Made by a program: the position numbers and the translations under genes. From Chloroflexota bacterium (GTDB lineage: Bacteria > Chloroflexota > Limnocylindria > P2-11E), in assembly GCA_016875795.1 (NCBI GenBank), contig VGOU01000005.1, forward strand, positions 1 to 36,679: DNA of 36,679 nucleotides, given 5' to 3'. The notes under the pieces are model-generated. The model worked only from the letters and a program-made list of their open reading frames with translations. It searched no databases and was not told where the DNA came from. Shown here piece after piece: positions 9,376 to 17,477 of the stretch (the stretch's first letter is position 1; each line of letters starts with the position of its first letter).

Positions 9376-10487
9376 GAGAGGTCTACGGGAAGATGGCGCA
9401 GCTCGAGCGGGAAGGCCGCCGCTACGCGGTGTGCACAGTGGTCCGCACGAGCGGGTCCACGCCCCAGGTGGTCGGCGCGAAGATGGTCGTGGACGACCTC
9501 GGCCGCCTCACCGGCACGCTCGGCGGCGGGTGCGTCGAAGGAGACGCCTTCGACGAGGCGCGCCGCGTCATCGGCACGAGCGAGACCTCGCTGCGCGAGT
9601 ACGAGCTCACCGAGGAGCTCGCCTGGGACACCGGCCTGGTGTGCGGCGGGACGATGTGGATCTGGATCGAGCCGGGCGAGCGCGCGCTGCGCGTGGGCGA
9701 CCGCGAGCTGCTCGGTGACGTGCTGGCCGCGTCCACCGGCGGCCGGCCGGTCGCCCTCGCCACGCTCTTGCGGAAGAACGGCCGCGACTTCGAGCCCGCC
9801 GGCAAGCTGTTCGTCGAGACCGACGGGCGCGCCGGGGGATCCCTCGGCGACGGCTCCCTGGATGAGCGGGCGCGCGCCGCGGCCGCGGAGGCGCTGCGCC
9901 AGGGGACGGCGCGGACGGTGGCGCTGGACGAGGGACACGAGCTGCTCGTCGAGCCGGTCCTCGGCAAGCCACGGCTCGTCATCGTCGGCGGCGGCCACGT
10001 AGGGCTGTCGATCGCCCGGATGGCGTCGCTGCTCGACTACCAGGTGACGGTGATCGAGGACCGCGCGGATTTCGCCACGCGGGAGCGGTTCCCCGACGGC
10101 GTCGAGGTGATGCACGCGGACATGGTCCAGGCCCTCGAGACCATGTACGTCGGCTGGAACACCTTCATCGTGGTGGCCACGCGCGGCCACAAGCTCGACT
10201 CCCACGCGCTGCGCGCCGCCGCGAAGACGCAGGCGCGCTACGTCGGCCTCCTCGGCAGCAAGCGCAAGACCATCCTCATCGAGCGGATGCTGCGCGACGA
10301 GGGCATCTCCGAAGAGCGCCTGCGCCAGGTCCACGCGCCGATCGGGCTCGACCTCGGCGGCCGCACGCCCGCGGAGATCGCGCTGTCGATCCTCGCCGAG
10401 CTCTCCGCGGAGCGGTACGGCGGCAGCGGACGGCCGCTGCGTCTCTCGAGCGACCTCTACGAGCGCGCTGTCGCGAAGGAGAAGTAG
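9372..10487 (+). CDS. xdhC-like: XdhC/CoxI family Mo-enzyme maturation factor
   Basis: TVVRTSGSTPQVVGAKMVV, GTLGGGCVEGDAF, GLVCGGTMWIWIE, LVIVGGGHVGLSIARMASLLDYQVTVIEDR (Rossmann), YVGLLGSKRK. Confidence 0.92.
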   Translation: MREVYGKMAQLEREGRRYAVCTVVRTSGSTPQVVGAKMVVDDLGRLTGTLGGGCVEGDAFDEARRVIGTSETSLREYELTEELAWDTGLVCGGTMWIWIEPGERALRVGDRELLGDVLAASTGGRPVALATLLRKNGRDFEPAGKLFVETDGRAGGSLGDGSLDERARAAAAEALRQGTARTVALDEGHELLVEPVLGKPRLVIVGGGHVGLSIARMASLLDYQVTVIEDRADFATRERFPDGVEVMHADMVQALETMYVGWNTFIVVATRGHKLDSHALRAAAKTQARYVGLLGSKRKTILIERMLRDEGISEERLRQVHAPIGLDLGGRTPAEIALSILAELSAERYGGSGRPLRLSSDLYERAVAKEK

Positions 10488-10670
10488 ATGCCGTTCAACC
10501 TCGGCGGTACGGAGCTCGTCTTCATCCTCGTCATCGTGCTCATCGTGTTCGGCGCCGGGCGGCTGCCGGACGTCCTCGGCCAGCTCGGTCGCGGCGTGCG
10601 GACCTTCCGGCGGGAGATCGCCCCGGAGAAGACCTCCGACGGAGTGACCGACAGCACCAAGCGGGCGTGA
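10488..10670 (+). CDS. tatA: Twin-arginine translocase TatA/TatE family subunit
   Basis: 60 aa: MPFNLGGTELVFILVIVLIVFGAGRLPDVLGQLGRGVRTFRREI, TM helix plus FGAGRLP hinge plus amphipathic helix. Confidence 0.92.
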   Translation: MPFNLGGTELVFILVIVLIVFGAGRLPDVLGQLGRGVRTFRREIAPEKTSDGVTDSTKRA

Positions 10671-10676
10671 TCGGAC

Positions 10677-10699
10677 GCGCGGCCTTCCGCTGGCCGCGC
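10677..10699 (+). terminator. GC-rich hairpin after tatA (possible terminator or processing site)
   Basis: GCGCGGCC-ttccgct-GGCCGCGC, perfect 8-bp stem 7 nt after the tatA stop; no U-tract. Confidence 0.5.
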
Positions 10700-10705
10700 C
10701 AACTC

Positions 10706-10746
10706 CGACCCGGCCGATCGGGATTTCCGTAGCACGGAATGGGTCG
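10706..10746 (+). promoter_or_regulatory. Nested inverted repeat in the leader of system 2
   Basis: CGACCC (10706-10711) / GGGTCG (10741-10746) enclosing ATTTCCGT-agc-ACGGAAT; 100 nt upstream of the chosen ATG. Confidence 0.35.
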
Positions 10747-10845
10747 AACGGCCGACGAGCGTAGGCCCTTCCCCTGCCCAGACGGGTGGAATATCTTCCC
10801 GGCATTCCTCGCGAGAGCATCGAGCATGTGGAGGAGGAACTGCGC

Positions 10846-11829
10846 ATGGAAGGAACACCGGTGTCTGCGACCTCGAGCGACCCGACCAGTGCCGACGGTC
10901 CGCCCAACGATGGGCTGAAGGTCACGAGACGAAGCTTCCTCATTGGTGCAGGTGCCGGCGCAGCCGGTGCGGCCGTGCTGGGCGGAGCCGCGGTCGTCGC
11001 GACGAGAGCGCAATCCCCGCAGGTGACGACCACGACGACGACCAGTCCGGCGCTCGGGCCGCTGCCGGCCACGATGCGACGCGTCTCGCTCGACGTCGAT
11101 GGGGTGCAGCACACCGTCCTGGTCGACAACCGCGAGAGCCTCTGGGAGACGATGAACTTCCAGCTCGGACTGCATAACTCCAACCTCGGCTGCGACCGCG
11201 CGGAGTGCGGCGCGTGCGCCGTGCTCGTCGACGGCAAGGCCGTGAACGGCTGCACCGTCCTCAGCGCTCGGCTCGGCCGCGGACAGAAGATCACCACCGT
11301 CGCGGGCCTCGCGACCGGAACCGGCGTCGCCGGGCTGCACCCGGTCCAGCGCGCCTACTGGCTCGACGGCGGGTTCCAGTGCGGCATCTGCACGCGCGGC
11401 TTCATCATGTCCACCGTCGCGCTCCTGAGGGCCGTGCCGAAGCCGACGACCGCGCAGATCAAGGATGGCCTCGCCGGCAACATCTGCCGCTGCGGCGAGT
11501 ACGCCAAGGTCTTCAAGGCCGTCAACACCGCCGGCGCGGAGATGCGCGGCGAGAAGGTCACCTACCTTGCGAAGCCCGTCACCGTCCTGGCGACGCCGCC
11601 CGCAGCGGCCCCGCCGACCATCGCCGGGACGAGCAAGACGTTCGACTTCGCGACGCCGCTCTCGACGATCGAGGAGTTCGACCCCTTCGCCGAGGAACTC
11701 CGCAAGGTGAGCGGCATCCTCGGCGTCAGTGGCAACGAGCGGAGCGTCACCATCCGGTGGGACCCGGCGCGGTTCACCGAGGCGCAGCTGCGCGACGTCC
11801 TCGCCGGCCTGCGTCGCGCGGTGAAGTAG
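10846..11829 (+). CDS. Tat-exported [2Fe-2S] subunit of Mo hydroxylase system 2, with C-terminal extension
   Basis: VTRRSFLIGAGAGAAGAAVLGGAAVV Tat signal; LGCDRAECGACAVLVDG and QCGICTRGFIMSTVALL...GNICRCGEY; extra ~90 aa C-terminal domain. GGAGGAGG upstream of ATG 10846. Confidence 0.92.
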   Translation: MEGTPVSATSSDPTSADGPPNDGLKVTRRSFLIGAGAGAAGAAVLGGAAVVATRAQSPQVTTTTTTSPALGPLPATMRRVSLDVDGVQHTVLVDNRESLWETMNFQLGLHNSNLGCDRAECGACAVLVDGKAVNGCTVLSARLGRGQKITTVAGLATGTGVAGLHPVQRAYWLDGGFQCGICTRGFIMSTVALLRAVPKPTTAQIKDGLAGNICRCGEYAKVFKAVNTAGAEMRGEKVTYLAKPVTVLATPPAAAPPTIAGTSKTFDFATPLSTIEEFDPFAEELRKVSGILGVSGNERSVTIRWDPARFTEAQLRDVLAGLRRAVK

Positions 11830-11848
11830 CGGGGAAGGGAGAAAGACG

Positions 11849-14332
11849 ATGGCACGAATAGAAGCGATCCGCGTCGCGCAGGATGCGTCCTACGCGGCCA
11901 GCCTGAGCGATGCCGACTGGCGCGAGCTGGCTCTCGACGCCGAGTGGCAGCAGCTCGTCGCCGAGCAGGCCGAGGCCGTGGCCGTGGTCATCGCGACGCA
12001 TGGGCACAAGCTCCCAGGCGGTGTGACCTCGAACGGCGACGCCTCGCCGGCGGCGCAGGTCCCGGCGGGCCCGTTCAAGGTCATCGGCCAGCCCTTCGCG
12101 CGCATGCAGGGGCTCGGTGTCGTCACGGACCAGGGCAACTTCACCCAGAACATGCGCATCCCGGGGATGCTCTACATGCGCACGCTGCGCAGCAAATATC
12201 CCCACGCCAAGATCAAGAAGGTCGATACCTCGAAGGCGGAGAAGTTCCCAGGCGTCCGAGCGATCATCCACCGCGGGAACCTCCCGGCGGAGTACAAGGA
12301 CGTCGTCATCGGCGCGCAGAACCCGACCCGATACCTGTTCAACGAGGAGGTCTTCGAGGTCGGCTCTCCCATCGCCGTCATCGCGGCGGACAGCGAGCAC
12401 ATCGCCGACGAGGCGATGCGCCTGATCGACGTCCAGTACGAGGTGCTCGCCGCGGTGTTCGACATGATGGAGGCGATGAAGCCCTCCACGCCGAAGCAGT
12501 GGGCGGGCCAGCAGCTCGACGGGACGACGATCGCGGTCGCGAGCCCGCTGGTGCGCGGGACGGGGGCCAACTCGACGGCCGACGTCGTCGTCGAGGTCCT
12601 GGCCAAGAGCTCGATCGAGCAGCACGTCGCGCTCGAGCTCACGAACTCGCTGTCCTATTGGGACCACGACAAGCTGAACATGACGCACACGACGCAGTGG
12701 GCGCACGGCCTCCGGTCGGGGCTGTCGAACGTCCTCAAGATCCCGCAGAACAAGGTGCGGGCGGTCCAGACCGGCTACATGGGCTCCGGCTACGGCTACC
12801 GGACCGGCGCCGACCTCTCGGAGTACCACGCGGCCATCCTGGCGAAGGTCACGGGGCGCCCGATCAAGAACAACTACACCCGCTACGAGGACTTCGTCAC
12901 GCGCGGCCACCGGCCCGAGTTCCGGAACGAGATGAAGCTCGGGGTGAACCGCGACGGGAAGATCCAGTTCGGCCACTTCAAGGTCTTCGCCAACGTCGGC
13001 GCGCAGCGCGCCGGCGCCGCGAACGGCGCCTGGTACACCATGCAGAACCTCTACGCGATCCCGAACCTGCGCCTCGAGGCAGTGGACATCATGACCAACA
13101 GCTACAAGTCCGGCCCGAAGCGCTGCGTGAGCCACCCCAACGGGACGCTCGCCCTCGAGACGACGATGGACAAGGCGGCGTACGCCATCGGCATGGACCC
13201 GGTCGAGTTCCGCCTCCGGAACCTCAACGAGGTCGGGCATCCCGACTCGAAGCTTCCCTTCAGCAACCCCGGCATCCGCGACACCATCACCTCGGTGCGC
13301 GACAAGATCAACTGGAAGTCGAGTTGGCACGCCCCGCGGGCCAAGGAGGTCCGGCCAGGCGTGTTCCACGGGATCGGGTTCGCCGCCCACGCCTGCAGCC
13401 ACGGCGGTGGCGGTAACCCGAGCACGGGCCAGGTGATCGTGAACACCGACGGGACCGTCCAGGTCGTCTCGGCGGTCAACGACCTCGGCTGCGGCCAGCG
13501 GACCCTGCTGATGATGGTCGCGGCCGAGGCGCTCGGCGTCCCGATCACCTCGGTGACCACCACGCCGTACGTCGACACCGAGAACACCACCGACACCAGC
13601 GGCACGTTCGGCAGCATCCAGACGAACCAAGGCGGCCGCGGGGCGTACGAGGCGGCCATCGCCGCTCGCGCCCAGGTGCTCGAATGGGGCGTCAGGAAGT
13701 TCGTCACAGACGCCGCCGCGAAGAAACCGCCGGAGACCCTGCGGCTGACCGTAAAAGACGTCGACCTCCAGGACGGCTTCGTGTTCCAGAAGGCCGACCC
13801 CTCCAAGCGGCTCCGGATCGACGCAGTCATGACCTTCCGCGGCCGGGCGATCGTCGGCGTGGCCGAGTACGTCCAGCCGACCACGTGGGAGCGCCCCGCC
13901 TGGGCGGCGCACGCCGCCGAGGTGGAGGTCGACACCGTCACCGGCGAGATCAAGGTCACGCGCTACGTCGCGGCCCACGACGTCGGCCGCTCGCTCAACC
14001 CGTTCGCGCTCGAGCAGCAGATCGAGGGTGGCGTGGTGATGGCCCTGGGGGCCGCTCTCCTCGAGGAGATGCTGGTGGACAAGGCGACGGGCCTCCCGCT
14101 GAACGCGAACCTGCTCGACTACAAGCCCCTGAGCATCAAGGACGCGCCGACGCCCGAAGTGATCCTCATCGAGCACCCGAAGGCCTACGGCACCTTCGGC
14201 GCGCACGGCATCGGCGAGCCACCCATCGCCCTCGGGCCGGCCGTCGTCGCCAACGCCGTCTATAGCGCCATCGGCAAGTGGGTCACCGAGATGCCAGTGA
14301 GCCGCGAGAAGATCCTCGCGGCGCTGAAGTAG
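11849..14332 (+). CDS. Molybdopterin-binding large subunit of system 2 (xanthine dehydrogenase family)
   Basis: VGSPIAVIAADSEHIADEAMRLIDVQYEVL; MDKAAYAIGMDPVEFRLRNLNE; catalytic-Glu region YGTFGAHGIGEPPIALGPAVVANAV; no own signal peptide. Confidence 0.93.
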   Translation: MARIEAIRVAQDASYAASLSDADWRELALDAEWQQLVAEQAEAVAVVIATHGHKLPGGVTSNGDASPAAQVPAGPFKVIGQPFARMQGLGVVTDQGNFTQNMRIPGMLYMRTLRSKYPHAKIKKVDTSKAEKFPGVRAIIHRGNLPAEYKDVVIGAQNPTRYLFNEEVFEVGSPIAVIAADSEHIADEAMRLIDVQYEVLAAVFDMMEAMKPSTPKQWAGQQLDGTTIAVASPLVRGTGANSTADVVVEVLAKSSIEQHVALELTNSLSYWDHDKLNMTHTTQWAHGLRSGLSNVLKIPQNKVRAVQTGYMGSGYGYRTGADLSEYHAAILAKVTGRPIKNNYTRYEDFVTRGHRPEFRNEMKLGVNRDGKIQFGHFKVFANVGAQRAGAANGAWYTMQNLYAIPNLRLEAVDIMTNSYKSGPKRCVSHPNGTLALETTMDKAAYAIGMDPVEFRLRNLNEVGHPDSKLPFSNPGIRDTITSVRDKINWKSSWHAPRAKEVRPGVFHGIGFAAHACSHGGGGNPSTGQVIVNTDGTVQVVSAVNDLGCGQRTLLMMVAAEALGVPITSVTTTPYVDTENTTDTSGTFGSIQTNQGGRGAYEAAIAARAQVLEWGVRKFVTDAAAKKPPETLRLTVKDVDLQDGFVFQKADPSKRLRIDAVMTFRGRAIVGVAEYVQPTTWERPAWAAHAAEVEVDTVTGEIKVTRYVAAHDVGRSLNPFALEQQIEGGVVMALGAALLEEMLVDKATGLPLNANLLDYKPLSIKDAPTPEVILIEHPKAYGTFGAHGIGEPPIALGPAVVANAVYSAIGKWVTEMPVSREKILAALK

Positions 14333-14342
14333 GAGGACGGCC

Positions 14343-15353
14343 ATGAGAGGTTTCGAGCTCTACGACGCCGGCACCGTCCAAGAGGCCGTCGCCCTGCTGC
14401 GCAAGTTCGCCGACCGCCCGCCGGGAGCGGTGAAGGTCGTCGGCGGCGGCAGTGACCTGGTCGGCGGGATCATGAAGGACTGGGTGGCCGGGAAGGGCAT
14501 GCCCATCCCCGAGGTACTGATCGACATCACGACCATCAAGGAGCTGTCCGGCATCCGCATGGCGGCCGACGGCGCCACCATCGGAGCGGCCACCACGCTC
14601 ACCGAAATCGTCGACTCCAAGGACATGAACGAGAAGCTCCCGCTCCTCGCGAAGTCCGCGGAGAGCATCGCGTCGCCGCTCATCCGCAACTTCGGCACGG
14701 TGGGCGGCAACATCAACCAGCGGCCGCGCTGCTGGTTCTTCCGCGGCGAGGACTTCAACTGCTACAAGAAGGGTGGCGACTTCTGCTACGCCGTCACCGG
14801 TGACAACCGCTACCACGCGATCATCGGCGGCGAGCTCTGCTACATCGTCCACCCCTCCGACACCGCGACCGCGCTCCTCGCGCTCAACGCGAAGGCCAAG
14901 ATCGCCGGCGTCGCGGGAGACCGCGAGGTCGCGTTCGACAGCTACTTCATCGGGCCGCGCGAGGACGTCCTCCGCGAGACCGTCCTGAAGAAGGACGAGT
15001 TCATGACCCACGTCACCGTTCCCACGATGCCCGCGGGCGCGAAGTGGGGCTGGACGAAGCTCAAGGACCGCGAGGTCTACGACTTCGCCGTGGTCTCCGT
15101 CGCCACGTGGTTCACCGTCGAGAACGGGCAGTGGAAGGACGGCCGCATCGCGCTCGGCGGCGTCGCCCCGGTGCCCTACCGCGCGAAGGTCGTCGAGGAC
15201 GCCCTCAAGGGCAAGGACATCAAGGCGACCGCGAAGCAGGCGTCGGCGGCGATCCGTACGGTCTCGCGGCCGATGAGCATGAACGCGTTCAAGGTCGATC
15301 TGGCGGCCGGTCTCATCGAGCGCACGATCCTGGAGGCGCTCGGGGGCAAGTAG
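14343..15353 (+). CDS. FAD subunit of system 2 with PaoB-type [4Fe-4S] loop
   Basis: VVGGGSDLVGGIMKDW; NFGTVGGNINQRPRCWFFRGEDFNCYKKGGDFCYAVTGDNRYHAIIGGELCYIVHPSD: C-x9-C-x7-C-x17-C. Confidence 0.92.
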   Translation: MRGFELYDAGTVQEAVALLRKFADRPPGAVKVVGGGSDLVGGIMKDWVAGKGMPIPEVLIDITTIKELSGIRMAADGATIGAATTLTEIVDSKDMNEKLPLLAKSAESIASPLIRNFGTVGGNINQRPRCWFFRGEDFNCYKKGGDFCYAVTGDNRYHAIIGGELCYIVHPSDTATALLALNAKAKIAGVAGDREVAFDSYFIGPREDVLRETVLKKDEFMTHVTVPTMPAGAKWGWTKLKDREVYDFAVVSVATWFTVENGQWKDGRIALGGVAPVPYRAKVVEDALKGKDIKATAKQASAAIRTVSRPMSMNAFKVDLAAGLIERTILEALGGK

Positions 15354-15371
15354 ACGCTCATCACCCGCGAG

Positions 15372-15407
15372 GCGTGAGGCGGCGGCCGGATGGCCGCCGC
15401 CTCACGC
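15372..15407. terminator. Bidirectional intrinsic terminator hairpin between convergent genes
   Basis: Perfect 16-bp stem GCGTGAGGCGGCGGCC-ggat-GGCCGCCGCCTCACGC in the 56-nt gap between the stops at 15353 (+) and 15410 (-). Confidence 0.85.
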
Positions 15408-15409
15408 TG

Positions 15410-16255
15410 TCAGTCGAAGGGACGTTCCCGCCGCCGGAGCGCCAGGTCCGTGTTCCGAACGACGTCGATGCCGCTCTGCGCCCAGCGTACGAGCCCAGGG
15501 ACGCCGGCGACGTATCCCGCCGCGGAATGCAGCCACGATCCTCCCTCGTCTTCGGTGATCAGCCCGCCGGCCGCCTGGAGGACGATCCCCGCGGCCGCGA
15601 CGTCCCACGGCTTGGCGTCGAGGGTCCAGTAGACGTGCAGCCTGCCGCAGGCGACGTAGCAAATGCCCAGCGCCGGGGAGCCCATGATCGTCTGCGACAT
15701 GACCTCCGATGTGTAGTGCGCGAACACGCGGAGCGCCAGGTCCCGCTGCGGCCCGCTGTGCGGGAGGTCGGTGCCGATCCAGGCCTGCTCCCAGAATTCC
15801 GGCGCTTCCGAGGTCGATCGGACGTTGATGGCGCGGCCGTTCAGCGTGGCCGGTCCTCCGCCCAGGGTGGCGGCGAACAGCTCGTCGCGCACGGGGTCGT
15901 ACACGACGCCGACCCTGAGCAGGCCGCCGACGCGCAGCGCGATCGACACGGCGAAGAAGGGGATGCCCTGGACGAAGTTCAGGCTGCCGCAGATGGGGTC
16001 CACGATCCAGAGCCGCTCGGCGGCGACGTCGAGCGGTTCGTCCTCCGGCCCCTCCTCGACGAGGATCGCGTCGCCGGGGCACTCCTGCCGCAGGATCGAG
16101 ACGACCGCCTCCTGTACCTCCAGGGACGATCCCGACGTGACGTCGCGGTGGCCCTTCCACGTCAGGTAACCGGGCTCGCCGAGCCGCGCCAGGGCGAGCC
16201 GTCCACCCCGGAACGCGGCGCGGGTCGCGATCTCCTGGGCCGCCGCGTCATCCAA
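15410..16255 (-). CDS. Inositol monophosphatase-family protein with altered metal motif (DPICG)
   Basis: ILVEEGPEDE; LWIVDPICGSLNFVQGIPFFAVSIAL; KPWDVAAAGIVLQAAGGLITEDEGG, the IMPase fold motifs. Confidence 0.85.
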   Translation of the reverse strand: MDDAAAQEIATRAAFRGGRLALARLGEPGYLTWKGHRDVTSGSSLEVQEAVVSILRQECPGDAILVEEGPEDEPLDVAAERLWIVDPICGSLNFVQGIPFFAVSIALRVGGLLRVGVVYDPVRDELFAATLGGGPATLNGRAINVRSTSEAPEFWEQAWIGTDLPHSGPQRDLALRVFAHYTSEVMSQTIMGSPALGICYVACGRLHVYWTLDAKPWDVAAAGIVLQAAGGLITEDEGGSWLHSAAGYVAGVPGLVRWAQSGIDVVRNTDLALRRRERPFD

Positions 16256-16455
16256 AGGAATCGACTCCCTCCCGGTCCAATCATAGGTGGCATGCGTCGT
16301 CCGGCTGTGCCATGGCGCACACGGCGGGCAGCAGGGTCCGGCTCGATCCCGTCATGGGTGACGTGAGAACGTTTGCCGTCGGCACCGGTCGCCGCGCCGA
16401 CGCGGCGCGCCGAGGACATGAACGTCGACCCGTGGGAGGACCCCGCCTACGGCAC

Positions 16456-16674
16456 GCCACGGCCGCTGGCAAGGCCGTCACCATCGGCGCGAGGGCGACC
16501 ACGGCATCGGAGTGCTCCGCGCGGATGGCCGAGCCGTCGGGACGTCTCACGCCAGCCAGCCTCCTCGCGAAGTACGCCGACGGCAGCGGTAACGCGTCGT
16601 GGCCGTGGACCGTCCCGGCGGACGCCGCGCGCGGTCCATGGACGGTCGAGGTCGGCTGCGGCACGCCGAGCGGG
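16456..16674 (+). pseudogene. Possible relic of a secreted Ig-like-domain protein
   Basis: ATAAGKAVTIGARATTASECSARMAEPSGRLTPASLLAKYADGSGNASWPWTVPADAARGPWTVEVGCGTPSG resembles secreted beta-sandwich repeats (..GxxSWxWxV....G.WxVxVxC), but no credible start, signal peptide or stop context. Confidence 0.3.
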
Positions 16675-16797
16675 CTGAGGGCGTCCGCGCGCGCGGCTCA
16701 CGGTCCGCTGAGCGGTCGCGCCCCTGCAGGCGGACGGAGGACCCCGAGGCACCGTGGCACTTGCCTTTCGGGCACGGCTCCCGACACTTACGTCCCG

Positions 16798-17220
16798 ATG
16801 AGCGCTTCCATGGGGGACGGAGCCGGGGCCGCGCCGGCGGACGGGGGCGAGGGTGGCGCGCGCCTCGTACGGACGATCGTCTGCGCGTACGCGCGGGACG
16901 CGTTGCCGGTGGCCTGGGTCCAGGTCTTCCGGCGCTTCGAGCACACGTTCACGCGCGCCGGGCTCGATGTGCGCGTCCGGCTCCATCCGATCGACGACCT
17001 GCCTGAGACCTACGAGGTTCTGGTGATCCCGCCCGACCTCCGGCTGCGTTCGCTCCTCACGCCGCGGGGCGCGAAGGTGATCGTCACCACCCGCGAGAAC
17101 GCCGCCGCCGCGGCGACCGATCTGCTCGCGGAGGTCCAGGAAGGCTCGAAGCTCCGCGCGGAGCCGCGCCGGGCGGACGCTCCACGCATCGTCACGCGGC
17201 GCGGCTACGAGGAGCTGTGA
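16798..17220 (+). CDS. Hypothetical alpha/beta protein
   Basis: RLVRTIVCAYARDALPVAWVQVFRRFEHTFTRAGLDVRVRLHPIDDLPETYEVLVIPPDLRLRSLLTPRGAKVIVTTRENAAAAATDLLAEVQEG; GTGA-coupled to the next ORF. Confidence 0.65.
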   Translation: MSASMGDGAGAAPADGGEGGARLVRTIVCAYARDALPVAWVQVFRRFEHTFTRAGLDVRVRLHPIDDLPETYEVLVIPPDLRLRSLLTPRGAKVIVTTRENAAAAATDLLAEVQEGSKLRAEPRRADAPRIVTRRGYEEL

Positions 17221-17477
17221 CCGAGCGTACGCGGGAGCGGCTCCGCCGCGTCCAGACGCAGATCAAGACGTTCCGCGAGCTGCACTCGCAGGAGCTGCAG
17301 ATCATCCTCGACGAGCTGGCGGACATCGCGGCCTCGGCCGGCGCGCGCGCGCCCGCGGGTGACGCGTCGGCGTCGCCGAAGCGCGCGAAGTGGCTCGCCG
17401 AGGAGCAGGGGCGCCAGCAGCTGTCGCGCCGCGAGCTCTTCCGCGGACGTGAGCGCGAGGCCCCCGAGGGGTCCTAG
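17217..17477 (+). CDS. Small hypothetical coiled-coil-like protein
   Basis: 86 aa: MTERTRERLRRVQTQIKTFRELHSQELQIILDELADIAASAG...LSRRELFRGREREAPEGS; overlaps the upstream stop by 4 nt. Confidence 0.65.
   Translation: MTERTRERLRRVQTQIKTFRELHSQELQIILDELADIAASAGARAPAGDASASPKRAKWLAEEQGRQQLSRRELFRGREREAPEGS

Noticed and set aside
11774-14344. 856-aa minus-strand ORF opposite the system 2 large subunit
   Set aside because: Arg/Asp/Val/Leu-rich low-complexity translation typical of the antisense of high-GC codons; the plus strand carries unambiguous Mo-hydroxylase motifs.
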